In this document: positions 28,720-41,220 of the stretch, one piece after another
How the letters are laid out: every line of letters begins with the position of its first letter
Numbering within the stretch: the first letter of the stretch is position 1
From: Pusillimonas minor
Lineage (GTDB): Bacteria; Pseudomonadota; Gammaproteobacteria; Burkholderiales; Burkholderiaceae_B
Reading direction: 5' to 3'
Length of the DNA: 64,000 bases
Assembly: GCF_014237865.1 (NCBI RefSeq)
Contig: NZ_JACJUU010000001.1
Coordinates: 372,001 to 436,000 of the forward strand
Made by a program: the position numbers and the translations under genes
Notes under the pieces: model-generated
Seen by the model: the letters and a program-made list of their open reading frames with translations, nothing else
The model's database searches: none
Told to the model about the DNA's origin: nothing

Positions 28720-28980
28720 ATGACCAAAGAACGCATCGACCTGGTTCACAGCCGCCTTCAGGCCCTCGAACCCACCCAACTCGACATCATCGACGAGTCG
28801 CATTTGCATGCCGGCCATGCCGGCAGCGAATCGGGGGCCAGCCATTTACGTGTCATTATCACGTCGCCACAGTTCGAGGGTTTACGCGCCTTGCAACGCC
28901 ATCGCCTCGTGTATGATCAAGTCAGCGACCTCATCCCTTTTCCAATTCACGCCTTGGCCATCGTGGCCAACACCAACTAA
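28720..28980 (+). CDS. BolA-family protein
   Basis: An 86-residue BolA-like protein, with the family pattern of an N-terminal helix (IDLVHSRLQAL), HAGHAGSESGASHLRVII and a conserved FEGLRALQRHRLVYDQV. BolA proteins bind monothiol glutaredoxins with a [2Fe-2S] cluster, and some bind DNA. The histidines in HLHAGHAG and the invariant RHR region are present. It lies 19 bases after yciB and 16 bases before the ppiC gene. Confidence 0.92.
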   Translation: MTKERIDLVHSRLQALEPTQLDIIDESHLHAGHAGSESGASHLRVIITSPQFEGLRALQRHRLVYDQVSDLIPFPIHALAIVANTN

Positions 28981-28996
28981 ACGCTCAAGGAAGTTT

Positions 28997-29773
28997 ATGA
29001 AGAAGCTCGTCATGTTCGCAGCCGCCTGCGCCATTTCTGTTCCTGTTTATGCACAAAATGTCGCAACGGTTAACGGCAAACCCATTACACAGGCGCAAAT
29101 CGACCAGTTCGTTACCTTGCTGGTTGGCCAGGGCGCCCAAGACACGCCGCAGTTGCGCGAACAGGTCAAACAAGAAATGATCGGGCGTATGGTCGCCGTT
29201 CAGGCCGCCGAGCGCGCACGCCTTGATCGCCAGGAAGACGTCAAGCAAGAACTTGAAATGGCGCGCCAAAGCATTCTGGTTCGCGCCCTGATGGAAGACT
29301 ACCTGAAGCAAAACCCGGTCACCGACCAGGAAATTCAGGCAGAGTACGACGAAATCAAAAAAGCCCAGGCCGATGCCAAAGAATACAAAGTCAGCCATAT
29401 TTTGGTCGCTGACGAAGGCAAGGCCAAAGAACTGACCCAAAAAATCAAGGCCAAAGAAATCAGCTTCGAAGACGCCGCCAAGGCCGACTCAATCGACCCG
29501 GGCAGCGCCAAAGAAGGCGGCTCGCTGGGTTGGGCACAGGCCAGCAACTACGTGCCTGAATTTGCCGAAGCCGTCGAACGCCTGAAAAACGGCGAAATGA
29601 CGGCCGAACCCGTCAAGTCGCAGTTTGGCTGGCATATCGTTCGCGTCGACGACTCCCGTGCCGTCAGCTTCCCCGAACTGGCCGAAGTCAAGCCGCAACT
29701 CGAAGAAATGATGCGCCAGGAAAAGCTGGCCCAGTACCAGAAAGACCTGATGGACCAGGCCAAAATTCAGTAA
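28997..29773 (+). CDS. periplasmic parvulin-type peptidyl-prolyl isomerase
   Basis: A 258-residue secreted folding factor. The first 20 residues are a signal peptide (MKKLVMFAAACAISVPVYAQ). An N-terminal chaperone-like helical part is followed by a PpiC/parvulin domain (about 130-230) with YKVSHILVADE, GGSLGWA and FGWHIVRVDD. A short charged tail follows. The start ATG has AAGGAAG upstream. It resembles PrsA/PpiD-like outer-membrane-protein folding factors of Bordetella (Par27 group), but I cannot fix the subtype. Confidence 0.92.
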   Translation: MKKLVMFAAACAISVPVYAQNVATVNGKPITQAQIDQFVTLLVGQGAQDTPQLREQVKQEMIGRMVAVQAAERARLDRQEDVKQELEMARQSILVRALMEDYLKQNPVTDQEIQAEYDEIKKAQADAKEYKVSHILVADEGKAKELTQKIKAKEISFEDAAKADSIDPGSAKEGGSLGWAQASNYVPEFAEAVERLKNGEMTAEPVKSQFGWHIVRVDDSRAVSFPELAEVKPQLEEMMRQEKLAQYQKDLMDQAKIQ

Positions 29774-29813
29774 GTTCTGGCCAAGGCTCAAAAGTACCTT
29801 TAGCTCAGCAAAG

Positions 29814-29865
29814 CAACACCCCAAAAGTTGGACAAAATCCAACGTTCGGGGTGTTGTTCATTTTT
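29814..29865 (+). terminator. intrinsic terminator after the ppiC gene
   Basis: CAACACCCC (29814-29822) pairs with GGGGTGTTG (29848-29856); an inner stem GTTGGA/TCCAAC extends it, and a T-rich stretch (TTCATTTTT) follows. It lies 41 bases after the stop codon. The structure is nearly symmetric and could also weakly end ligA transcription from the other side. Confidence 0.75.
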
Positions 29866-29976
29866 AAAAGCCACTTTTCTGCCACAACGTTTTTCTGCGG
29901 TCACGGTTTCTTTGCCGGGGCAGTTTTTTGCTGAAGCGTTTATTTACCCAGACAGCGCTATGCCAAAGCCGCGTTT

Positions 29977-33059
<3,083 letters not shown>

Positions 33060-33096
33060 GCCATTTCCGCCTAGCGGCCCCTGATTCCTGTCATAG

Positions 33097-36000
33097 TCAT
33101 ACCTGAGCCAACTGCATGGCCGACTCGATATCGACTGCCACGATGCGTGATACACCCTGCTCTTGCATGGTAACCCCAATCAACTGCCTGGCCATCTGCA
33201 TCGCGATTTTGTTGTGAGAAATAAATAAAAACTGTGTCTGGTCGCTCATGCTGCCCACCAGCTTCGCGTAACGTTCGGTATTGGCATCGTCAAGCGGCGC
33301 ATCGACTTCGTCCAACAAACAAAACGGTGCCGGATTAAGTTTAAACAACGCAAACACCAGCGCTGTCGCCGTAAGCGCCTTTTCGCCACCCGACAGCAGA
33401 TGAATGGTGCTGTTGCGTTTGCCGGGCGGCTGCGCCATGACTTGCACGCCTGCATCGAGAATTTCGTCGCCGGTAATGATAAGCCGGGCCTCGCCGCCCC
33501 CAAAAAGCCGGGGAAACAACTCGCCAAAATGGTGATTGACGGTGTCGAACGTGCCCTGAAGCAGTTCACGGGTTTCTTTGTCGATTTTACGGATGGCGTC
33601 TTCAAGCGTCTCGATGGCGCGACGTAAATCGGCATGCTGGGCATCGAGATAATCTTTACGCTGACGCGATTGATTCAGTTCGTCGAGCGCAGCCAAATTT
33701 ACCGCGCCCAGCGCATCGACTTCGCGGGAAATTCGCTGAACCTCGGACTGCAACCACCCAACACGCTGCCAGGTTTCGGGCTGAGTATCCAAAAAACGCC
33801 GCAGCTCATCGCGATCGACCTGCTGGGCATCGAGCTGTTCAGAATACTGTTCGACGGTCAGTCGGGCCGCCTGCTCTTGCAACTGAAGCTCGGTAATGCG
33901 CGAACGCAAGGGTTCGAGCACACGCTCGTTAGCCAGACGCTGCTCATCGGCCTCGCGCAAGGCTGCCGCCAGGTTATCCATTTCGATGCGCGCCTGGGCC
34001 AGGTCATCTTCGCAAGCGGCACGGGTCTCGAGGGCATCTTGCAGGCCGGCCTCGGCGGCCGACGCGTCAAGCTCGAACAACTCGCCCTGCAGCGACTCAA
34101 GCTCGTCGGTAGCGCGTCGCGACTGTGCTTGCGCCAGCTCGAGATTGCGCTGAAGGTCGGCCAGGCGCGACTGCAGCGCTCGCGCCGAGAATTGCGACTC
34201 TTGCACGCGCCGCTCAAGGTCGCGTACCGCAGTACGCGCTGTCTCGGCCTCTTGAGCAAGGCGCTCGCCCGAGATTTCGGCATCGGCAAACTGTGTTTGC
34301 AAGTCAGCCAGCTCAAGGTCAAGTGTCTCGAAACGAGCCTCGGCCTCTTCGCGCGATGCCGCGAGGGTATCAAGCTCGGTATCAATTTCGGCCTGTTCTT
34401 CCTGAATACGGCCGGCCCGCTGGCCGGACTGCTCAGCCTGCTGATGCAGCCGGGAATACGTGAGCTGCACATCGTGCGTTCGGCGCGTCAGCTCGGCCAC
34501 ACGGGTACGCGCCGGCGCCATGGCCTGCGACACGCTTTGCCAGGCAGCTTCTGCTCGGACAACCGCCGACAAGGCCTGATCGGCAATCAATTGTTGGGCC
34601 TTGATCTCGCGATGCAGGTTTTCAATTTCTTGCTGGCGCGCCAGCATGCCAGCCTGCTCTGAGTCGGCGGCATAAAAACGCACGCTATGCGCGTCGATAA
34701 GGTGCCCTTCTTTGACCACAAAAACCCCACCGGGTGGCAACGCGTTTCGGTGAGCCAGCGCCTGACTCAGATCGTCGGCACGAAAAACGCCTGCCAGCCA
34801 GCCGTCAAGCAAGGTGCGCAGGTCGGGATCAACTGTTTTAAGCAGCGTGGTCAGGGGTTGCAGCCCCTGCGGCGCGTCGGGTGACGGCGCAGCCACCGGG
34901 CGTTGATAAAACGCCAGACGCGCAGGTGGCGGATCTTGGGCAAAAGCCCTGGCATGTTCGATTTGACGAATTTCAAGGCCGGCCAGGCATTCTTGCAGCA
35001 CCGCCTCGAGAGCAGCTTCCCAGCCAGGTTCGATGTGCAGCTTTTGCCACAACCTGGCCAAACCGGTCAGCTCGTGTTTTTCGAGCCACGGTTGCAATGC
35101 GCCACGCTTCTGAACGTCTTCTTGCAGCTTAACCAAGGCCGCGAGTCGGGCTTCGAGACGTGAAACACCTGAAGACTCAGCTCGGGCCGCTTCCTGGGCC
35201 TGATGGCGGCGACCGTCGAGATCGGGTAATTGCGCCTCAAGCTCAAGCACCTGGGCTTGCGCCTCTTCGAGCTGGGTTTCGAGCATGCCCAGTTCGCCAC
35301 GCAGCCGGTCGAGCTCGGCCGTGTCGGGCACGTTCATATCGCGCAGCTCGTTGGTCAGGCGTTCGCGCCGCAGGCGCAATGCTTCGATCTGGCGCGCGGC
35401 ATCGGCCTGGGTCTGCGCCACCAGCGCCAGATTTTGCTCAACCCTGGACAGCACCTGACGCATTTCGTCGCGCGATGCACCTGCCGCGCGAACCCGTGCA
35501 TCGATGTCGGGCAGACGTTCGGCAGCGGCTTCAGCTTGTGCTTGCAAGACCTCGGTTTGCCCGTTCAGGGTCTCGATTTCTTCGAGCGTCTCTTCGATTT
35601 GCCCGGCGCAGTGCGTCGCTTGATCTTGCCATTCTTGTTGCTGGGCCTGAAGCTGGGCACGGCGTGCCTGAACCCGCGAACGGGAATCTACAACATGACG
35701 GATTTCGGCTTCGAGGCGGCTGACCAGCGCGCCGGCTTCGTAGAGCTTGCCCTGCGCAGTATGCACGCGATCGCTGGCTTGATAATGCGCCTGGCGACGT
35801 GACTCAAGGTCGGCTTCGGTTCGACGGAGCCCGGCAATCGCACCCTCGAGTTCGGTTTGCGCCTGCTCGATCGCCGCAAATCGCGCTTTTTGATCGCCTT
35901 TGGCGGCTGCTTCACGCAACAACCAGAGTGCGCGTTGCTTTTGCTCTCCCTCGGATTGCAGCCCCCGGTATCGCGCAGCCACCTCGGCCTGACCCTCGAG

Positions 36001-36621
36001 TTTCTCGAGCTGGGTGTCGAGTTCACGCAGAATATCTTCGAGACGGGTCAGGTTTTCACGCGTATCAGACAACCGGTTCTCGGTTTCGCGACGGCGTTCT
36101 TTATAGCGTGAAACCCCGGCGGCCTCTTCGAGATAAACCCGCAACTCGTCGGGCTTGGCCTCGATGAGGCGATTGATCATGCCCTGACCAATAATGGCGT
36201 AGCCCCGTGACCCCAGCCCCGTACCCAGAAAGATATCGTGAATATCACGACGACGGACCTGCTGATTATTGATGTAGTAACTACTGGTGCCGTCACGTGT
36301 CAGGACGCGGCGCACCGCAATTTCAGCATAGGTGCTCCATTGCCCCACCGCCCGGCCATCGGCATTGTCGAACACCAGCTCTACCGACGCGCGCGCCGCC
36401 GGCTTACGCTGGCCCGACCCGTTAAAAATGACGTCTTGCATCGACTCGCCGCGCAGCTCGGACGCCCGGGTTTCGCCCAGCACCCAGCGCACGGCATCGA
36501 TAATATTTGACTTGCCACAGCCGTTCGGACCCACCACACCGACCAGTTGACTGGGTGTAGGTATGACGGTAGGTTCGACAAACGACTTAAAGCCGGCAAG
36601 TTTGATTTGTGAAAGACGCAC
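33097..36621 (-). CDS. smc: chromosome segregation protein SMC
   Basis: SMC folds and segregates chromosomes with ScpA and ScpB. The 1174-residue protein has Walker A GPNGCGKS at 31-38, two long coiled coils (about 165-500 and 670-1000), a hinge around 510-650, and the C-terminal head with LLSGGEKALTATAL and the Walker B LLDEVDAPLDD. The start is a GTG at 36621. It is upstream of zipA by 37 bases. Presence of a true SMC rather than MukB fits a betaproteobacterium. scpA and scpB are not in the window. Confidence 0.98.
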   Translation of the reverse strand: MRLSQIKLAGFKSFVEPTVIPTPSQLVGVVGPNGCGKSNIIDAVRWVLGETRASELRGESMQDVIFNGSGQRKPAARASVELVFDNADGRAVGQWSTYAEIAVRRVLTRDGTSSYYINNQQVRRRDIHDIFLGTGLGSRGYAIIGQGMINRLIEAKPDELRVYLEEAAGVSRYKERRRETENRLSDTRENLTRLEDILRELDTQLEKLEGQAEVAARYRGLQSEGEQKQRALWLLREAAAKGDQKARFAAIEQAQTELEGAIAGLRRTEADLESRRQAHYQASDRVHTAQGKLYEAGALVSRLEAEIRHVVDSRSRVQARRAQLQAQQQEWQDQATHCAGQIEETLEEIETLNGQTEVLQAQAEAAAERLPDIDARVRAAGASRDEMRQVLSRVEQNLALVAQTQADAARQIEALRLRRERLTNELRDMNVPDTAELDRLRGELGMLETQLEEAQAQVLELEAQLPDLDGRRHQAQEAARAESSGVSRLEARLAALVKLQEDVQKRGALQPWLEKHELTGLARLWQKLHIEPGWEAALEAVLQECLAGLEIRQIEHARAFAQDPPPARLAFYQRPVAAPSPDAPQGLQPLTTLLKTVDPDLRTLLDGWLAGVFRADDLSQALAHRNALPPGGVFVVKEGHLIDAHSVRFYAADSEQAGMLARQQEIENLHREIKAQQLIADQALSAVVRAEAAWQSVSQAMAPARTRVAELTRRTHDVQLTYSRLHQQAEQSGQRAGRIQEEQAEIDTELDTLAASREEAEARFETLDLELADLQTQFADAEISGERLAQEAETARTAVRDLERRVQESQFSARALQSRLADLQRNLELAQAQSRRATDELESLQGELFELDASAAEAGLQDALETRAACEDDLAQARIEMDNLAAALREADEQRLANERVLEPLRSRITELQLQEQAARLTVEQYSEQLDAQQVDRDELRRFLDTQPETWQRVGWLQSEVQRISREVDALGAVNLAALDELNQSRQRKDYLDAQHADLRRAIETLEDAIRKIDKETRELLQGTFDTVNHHFGELFPRLFGGGEARLIITGDEILDAGVQVMAQPPGKRNSTIHLLSGGEKALTATALVFALFKLNPAPFCLLDEVDAPLDDANTERYAKLVGSMSDQTQFLFISHNKIAMQMARQLIGVTMQEQGVSRIVAVDIESAMQLAQV

Positions 36622-36797
36622 GATGAAAGAAATCGGGGCTGCGGCAACGGCAAAATTTTAACGCCTAATAATACCCCAGCCCTGCATTGTTCAAGCTGAA
36701 GCTATACTTCAAATCTTGTTGCCTTTGGCAAACCTTAAAAAGTCCTTAAAATTAGCTCGCCACTCATTTTTCAACCCCCCTTTCACCGAGAACCAAC

Positions 36798-38102
36798 TTG
36801 AAAAAAGGCTTTTATCTGGTCATGACAGCCCAGGCGTTATCGTCTCTGGCCGACAACGCCCTGCTCATTGCAGCGATCGCGCTTATTGCCGACCTGCAAG
36901 GCCCTGACTGGATGGCGCCCATGATGAAATGGTGGTTTGCCCTGGCTTATGTCGTGCTGGCGGCGTTTGTCGGTGCGTTTGCCGACGCTTTCCCCAAAGG
37001 GAAGGTCATGTTCGCCACCAACGCCGTGAAACTGGCGGGTTGCCTGCTCATGTTCAGTTACCAAAGTCTGGGGTTCGAAACCACCGGGCAACTGGGGCTG
37101 ATTTTTGCGGCCTACACCCTGGTAGGTATTGGCGCAGCGGCCTACTCACCGGCCAAATACGGCATCGTGACCGAAATGCTTCCGCCCGACCAGCTCGTCA
37201 AGGGCAACAGCTGGATCGAAGGCCTGACGGTCCTGTCCATTATCTTTGGTACGGTACTCGGCGGCGTGCTTATCAACCCGCATGTCTCCGAAATGCTGCT
37301 CAGCCATGCCTGGATCAGCGCGGTCGTCGACACACGCGCTGAAGCCGCCATTTTCATCATCGGTTTCATCTATTTGCTGGCGGCAAGCTGCAACCTGCTT
37401 ATTCCAGGCACTAATGTCAGCTACCCCAAGCAACAAACCAACCCGGTCAAGCTGGTGCGCGAATTCAGCTATTACGTCAAAACGCTCTGGCGCGACAAGC
37501 TTGGGCAAATTTCTCTGGCGGTCACCACCCTGTTCTGGGGTGCCGGAGCAACACTGCAGCTTATTCTTATCGAGTGGGGCGCCCAGCACCTGGGCTACCG
37601 GCTTGACCAGGCGTCTATCCTGATGGGGGTTGCCGCAGTGGGTACCATTGTGGGGGCCGTAGTTGCCGGACGTGTACCACTTAAAAAAGCCTTGGGCGTT
37701 TTGCCCTTGGGGGTCGTCATGGGCTTTACGGTATTGCTTATGCCCCTGGTGTACGAGCCCTGGGCCGTCTATGCCTTGCTTATGCTGATTGGCGGTTTAA
37801 GTGGTTTCTTTGTGGTGCCCATGAACGCCATGCTGCAACATCGCGGCCACGTATTGCTGTCGGCGGGCCATTCTATTGCAGTACAAAACTTCAACGAGCA
37901 ATTGAATATCTTGTTGATGCTGGCCACGTACAGCCTGATGCTCTGGCTGAAACTGCCCATTAATATCATTATCGTCATCTTCGGCGTGCTGGTTGCCAGC
38001 CTGATGGCGGTGTTTATTCGGTGGAACCGCTTAAACCACCAGCGCGACCCTTCGCTGCAAGACCAGATCGGACAGCACGGCCACGGCCAGGCGCTGCACT
38101 AG
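36798..38102 (+). CDS. lplT: lysophospholipid transporter LplT
   Basis: LplT is an MFS flippase that brings lysophospholipids back across the inner membrane. The 434-residue protein has about 12 hydrophobic segments and the family opening KGFYLVMTAQALSSLADNAL, then YSPAKYGIVTEMLP, the signature loop. The start is TTG at 36798. In E. coli lplT is coupled to aas; here the downstream neighbour is a convergent UDG gene instead, and the two stop codons interlock in CTAG at 38099-38102. Confidence 0.92.
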   Translation: MKKGFYLVMTAQALSSLADNALLIAAIALIADLQGPDWMAPMMKWWFALAYVVLAAFVGAFADAFPKGKVMFATNAVKLAGCLLMFSYQSLGFETTGQLGLIFAAYTLVGIGAAAYSPAKYGIVTEMLPPDQLVKGNSWIEGLTVLSIIFGTVLGGVLINPHVSEMLLSHAWISAVVDTRAEAAIFIIGFIYLLAASCNLLIPGTNVSYPKQQTNPVKLVREFSYYVKTLWRDKLGQISLAVTTLFWGAGATLQLILIEWGAQHLGYRLDQASILMGVAAVGTIVGAVVAGRVPLKKALGVLPLGVVMGFTVLLMPLVYEPWAVYALLMLIGGLSGFFVVPMNAMLQHRGHVLLSAGHSIAVQNFNEQLNILLMLATYSLMLWLKLPINIIIVIFGVLVASLMAVFIRWNRLNHQRDPSLQDQIGQHGHGQALH

Positions 38103-38986
38103 ACAGCCAGGGCCGACCTGGCAAGGTGCAAATCTTGCCAGGCGGCCGCCTTGTATTGACCCCGCAACAATAACGACGCGGGGTGGTGCGTTACTACCAT
38201 GGGGATATCCACCCCACAATCGGTATAACGATGCACCTGACCTCGCAATTGGTCGAGACTGGCCCGCTGCCCCACCAATGCCTGGGCCGCCTGCCACCCC
38301 AGCACCAGCAGGCCACTGGGCCGAACCAGCCCGATTTGCTGCTGCAAATAGGGCAAACAGGCCTGGATTTCGTCGGCGCGGGGCGTCCGCCCGCCCTTTG
38401 GACGGCATTTAAGCAAATTGGTATAAAACACCGAAGCCTGCGGAAGAATGCCTGCCGCCGAAAGCATGGTGCTTAAAAGTTCGCCCGCTTTGCCCTGAAA
38501 CGGCAGCCCCAGGTGGTCGTCGTGATCGCCAGGCGCCTCGCCGATAATCATCCAGTGAGGCGCATTGGCCATGCCGTCGCCAAACACCGTTTGATGGCGA
38601 CTTGCATGCAAACCGCAGGCCTGACAACTCGCCACAGTTTGGGCTAGAAGCGCAAGGTCGGTGGGCAAATCAACCCGTTGCACCGGTTGGGGGGGGACGG
38701 GGTCAGCAGGCGAAGTAGCCGCCGGCTTTTGAGGCACGGGTTGCATCGGCTCCCGGTGCATCGGTGCAGCCCCGACAGCCGCGTCTGTACGTCTGGAAGC
38801 CGAGGTTCCTTGACCCGCGGGGACATTAACAGGTGCAACGCCGGCCCCTGGCGCAACTCGCGCAGGCGCAAACAGAGCCGACGTATCGGCCAGCGTAGCC
38901 AGCAATTTGCGATCGACGCCCAGTTCGGCCAGCCAGGCCGCCTGGGTGGCCGTCAAGGCGACGGCAGGGTGCACAGGCATCGTCAT
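38099..38986 (-). CDS. uracil-DNA glycosylase, family 4 type
   Basis: A 295-residue protein whose C-terminal 190 residues are a [4Fe-4S] uracil-DNA glycosylase of family 4 (UdgA/SPO1 polymerase-like). Cluster cysteines are C121, C124, C194 and C210. Motif A is GEAPGDHDD (150-158) and the THHPASLLL segment is motif B. The first 110 residues are a low-complexity Ala/Pro linker preceded by a short helical part. The ATG overlaps the tsaB-rimI stop. Excision of uracil after cytosine deamination is the family role. Confidence 0.92.
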   Translation of the reverse strand: MTMPVHPAVALTATQAAWLAELGVDRKLLATLADTSALFAPARVAPGAGVAPVNVPAGQGTSASRRTDAAVGAAPMHREPMQPVPQKPAATSPADPVPPQPVQRVDLPTDLALLAQTVASCQACGLHASRHQTVFGDGMANAPHWMIIGEAPGDHDDHLGLPFQGKAGELLSTMLSAAGILPQASVFYTNLLKCRPKGGRTPRADEIQACLPYLQQQIGLVRPSGLLVLGWQAAQALVGQRASLDQLRGQVHRYTDCGVDIPMVVTHHPASLLLRGQYKAAAWQDLHLARSALAV

Positions 38987-40227
38987 GACCGCCCCGCCAG
39001 GGGTTCGAGCCCCTTTTGCAATACCAACGCATCTTCGCGCGGGTGGCTTCCGTTGGGATAATAGCCCTTGCGCAAACCTACTTGAACAAAGCCCCTGTTG
39101 GTGTAAAACGCGACCGCCGCCTGGTTGGACGGGCGCACTTCGAGCAAAAGTGCCGGCAAGCCCGCCTGCCGGGTTTCGAGCTCGGCCTGACGCAGCAACC
39201 GATAGCCCAGACCCTGACGCTGCATGACAGGCGACACAGCAATAAGCAACAAATGAGCAACATCGGGCGCATGCTGAACCACACTGAAGCCAACGACCTG
39301 TTCGCCAAGCAGGGCAACTTTGGCGCTATACCCTGCTTTGAGCGCATCGGCGAAATTGCCGCGCGTCCAGGGGTGAGACTGCACCCGGGCCTCAAGCGCG
39401 GCGACTGCGTCCAGGTGCGCTTCAGACATAGACAAAAGCTGAACTTCTGACTGCGTTTTTGGATTGCCGCCCATCCCTTGTTGGCGCTCTGCTGTTGTAT
39501 ACGCCACTTTGTCGCGCACATACAGCGGTGCGGCTTGCGCCGGTTGCACCACCTGCCCGGCTTTTAAAAAACGGCGGGCCTGCTGCGCCACGGCCGCACC
39601 GGTTGCACGCACAGGCAAACCCAACCTTACCGGGCGCTCGGTATCGGCCAACGACAGCACCCCCGGCAGCACCAGCCCCGGGTAGGCGTCAAGCGCATCA
39701 CCAATAATGGCCACCGGGCCAGGCCACGCAACCTGCCACTGACGCGCCTGCCGGCCCAGCCAGAAGACAAAGTCGTCGACACCGACCAGGGTTGCCGCCT
39801 GAAGCTCGACCAGATCGCCATTGGGCTCGGGGACATAAACCGCTACATAGATTTCGTTCATGCGGGCGTCTTGCGCCACAACGCGAATGGCATCGTTGTG
39901 AGTGTCTGCGGCGGCAGCCGCCAGCAACGAAGGCACCGGCACCACCGGCAAACCCAACGCATACGACAAACCCTGCGCCACACCGCAAGCGACGCGCAAG
40001 CCCGTAAAACCGCCCGGCCCTTGCCCAAAGGCTATGGCCGACAAGTCGGTACGGGCAATGCCGGCCCGATCAAGGGCTTCTTGCACCATCGGCAGCAAAC
40101 GCTCGGCGTGTTCGCCTGTGCCGTCGTGGCTGACGACATGCGTGCTTTCGTGGCCGTCAACCACCGACAGCAAGGCCACGTCGCAAACGCGCGACGAGGT
40201 TTCCAGAGCGAGAATATGCAGATTCAT
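38983..40227 (-). CDS. tsaB/rimI: TsaB-RimI fusion protein
   Basis: A 414-residue fusion. Residues 1 to about 250 are TsaB (ILALETSSRVCDVAL, GQGPGGFTGLRV), which with TsaD and TsaE forms the t6A37 tRNA modification. Residues about 265 to 414 are RimI, an N-alpha-acetyltransferase of ribosomal protein S18, with GNAT motif VSPVMQRQGLGYRLL and EVRPSNQAAVAFYTNRGF. In many bacteria the two genes are neighbours; here they are one frame. Divergent from ompR. The downstream UDG gene overlaps by four bases. Confidence 0.93.
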   Translation of the reverse strand: MNLHILALETSSRVCDVALLSVVDGHESTHVVSHDGTGEHAERLLPMVQEALDRAGIARTDLSAIAFGQGPGGFTGLRVACGVAQGLSYALGLPVVPVPSLLAAAAADTHNDAIRVVAQDARMNEIYVAVYVPEPNGDLVELQAATLVGVDDFVFWLGRQARQWQVAWPGPVAIIGDALDAYPGLVLPGVLSLADTERPVRLGLPVRATGAAVAQQARRFLKAGQVVQPAQAAPLYVRDKVAYTTAERQQGMGGNPKTQSEVQLLSMSEAHLDAVAALEARVQSHPWTRGNFADALKAGYSAKVALLGEQVVGFSVVQHAPDVAHLLLIAVSPVMQRQGLGYRLLRQAELETRQAGLPALLLEVRPSNQAAVAFYTNRGFVQVGLRKGYYPNGSHPREDALVLQKGLEPLAGRS

Positions 40228-40449
40228 ACCGTTATTTTAAGGGGTGATTCCCCGACATTTGGCCATCGTCCAAAAATTTGCTACCCGAACCGGCACCGGA
40301 GTGCTAATCTTGACTTGCCCTGTAAAAAGGGGTGATCCGTGTGTCGCCAACGTAAAAATGGTAAGCCCCGTTTCTACGAAATCCTTAATGTGTAATATCT
40401 TGCTACCGGCCTCTTCACGGGCCCAGCCGACCCTGTTACATTTTCGACC

Positions 40450-41184
40450 ATGAATACTCATACACCGCCTCCTACCCGAAAAATCCTCGTTGTCGACGAC
40501 GATCCGCGGCTACGCGACTTGCTGCGCCGCTATCTGACCGAACAGGGGTTCAACGTCTTCGTCGCCGAAGACGGCAAAGAAATGAGCAAACTATGGCAGC
40601 GCGAGCACTTCGACCTGCTGGTGCTCGACCTCATGTTGCCGGGCGAAGATGGTCTGTCGATATGCCGCCGCCTTCGCGGCAGTCACGACAACACCCCCAT
40701 CATCATGCTCACGGCCAAAGCCGAAGAAATCGATCGCATCGTCGGGCTCGAAATGGGCGCAGACGACTATCTGTCCAAGCCCTTCAACCCGCGCGAACTT
40801 CTGGCGCGCGTCAATGCCATCTTGCGCCGACGCGGGACCGAAGAGCACCCCGGCGCCCCCAGCCAGGAAAACGAGTCCATCGAGTTCGGGCCTTACGTAC
40901 TTAATTTGTCTACGCGTACGCTCACCCGCGACAACGAGCCGGTCCCCATCACTACCGGCGAATTCTCGGTCCTGAAGGTGTTTGCGCGTCATCCCAAAAT
41001 CCCCCTGTCGCGCGACAAACTCATGGAACTCGCCCGCGGCCGCGAATACGAAGCCTTCGATCGTAGTCTCGACGTCCAGATCTCCCGTCTGCGCAAACTC
41101 ATCGAACCCAACCCGTCCAAGCCCGTTTTCATCCAGACGGTCTGGGGTCTGGGTTACGTGTTCATCCCCGATGGCGGTAGCTAA
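40450..41184 (+). CDS. ompR: OmpR-family response regulator
   Basis: A 244-residue two-component regulator. The receiver domain has phosphoacceptor D60 (LLVLDLMLPGEDG) and the KPF switch lysine; the C-terminal winged helix (about 140-240) ends in TVWGLGYVFIPDG. Sequence and partner gene match OmpR/EnvZ, which controls porins by osmolarity in enterics; targets in this organism are not visible. It is followed after 36 bases by its sensor kinase gene. The 222 bases upstream, shared with tsaB-rimI, contain TTGACT at 40311 but no good -10 partner. Confidence 0.93.
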   Translation: MNTHTPPPTRKILVVDDDPRLRDLLRRYLTEQGFNVFVAEDGKEMSKLWQREHFDLLVLDLMLPGEDGLSICRRLRGSHDNTPIIMLTAKAEEIDRIVGLEMGADDYLSKPFNPRELLARVNAILRRRGTEEHPGAPSQENESIEFGPYVLNLSTRTLTRDNEPVPITTGEFSVLKVFARHPKIPLSRDKLMELARGREYEAFDRSLDVQISRLRKLIEPNPSKPVFIQTVWGLGYVFIPDGGS

Positions 41185-41220
41185 TCCGCCGGGCGTGCCG
41201 GTTTGCTGATTCATCGTTAC

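Noticed and set aside
33634-34662. 342-codon frame antisense to smc
   Set aside because: It mirrors the coiled-coil part of smc; leucine- and arginine-rich shadow without start signals or domain content.
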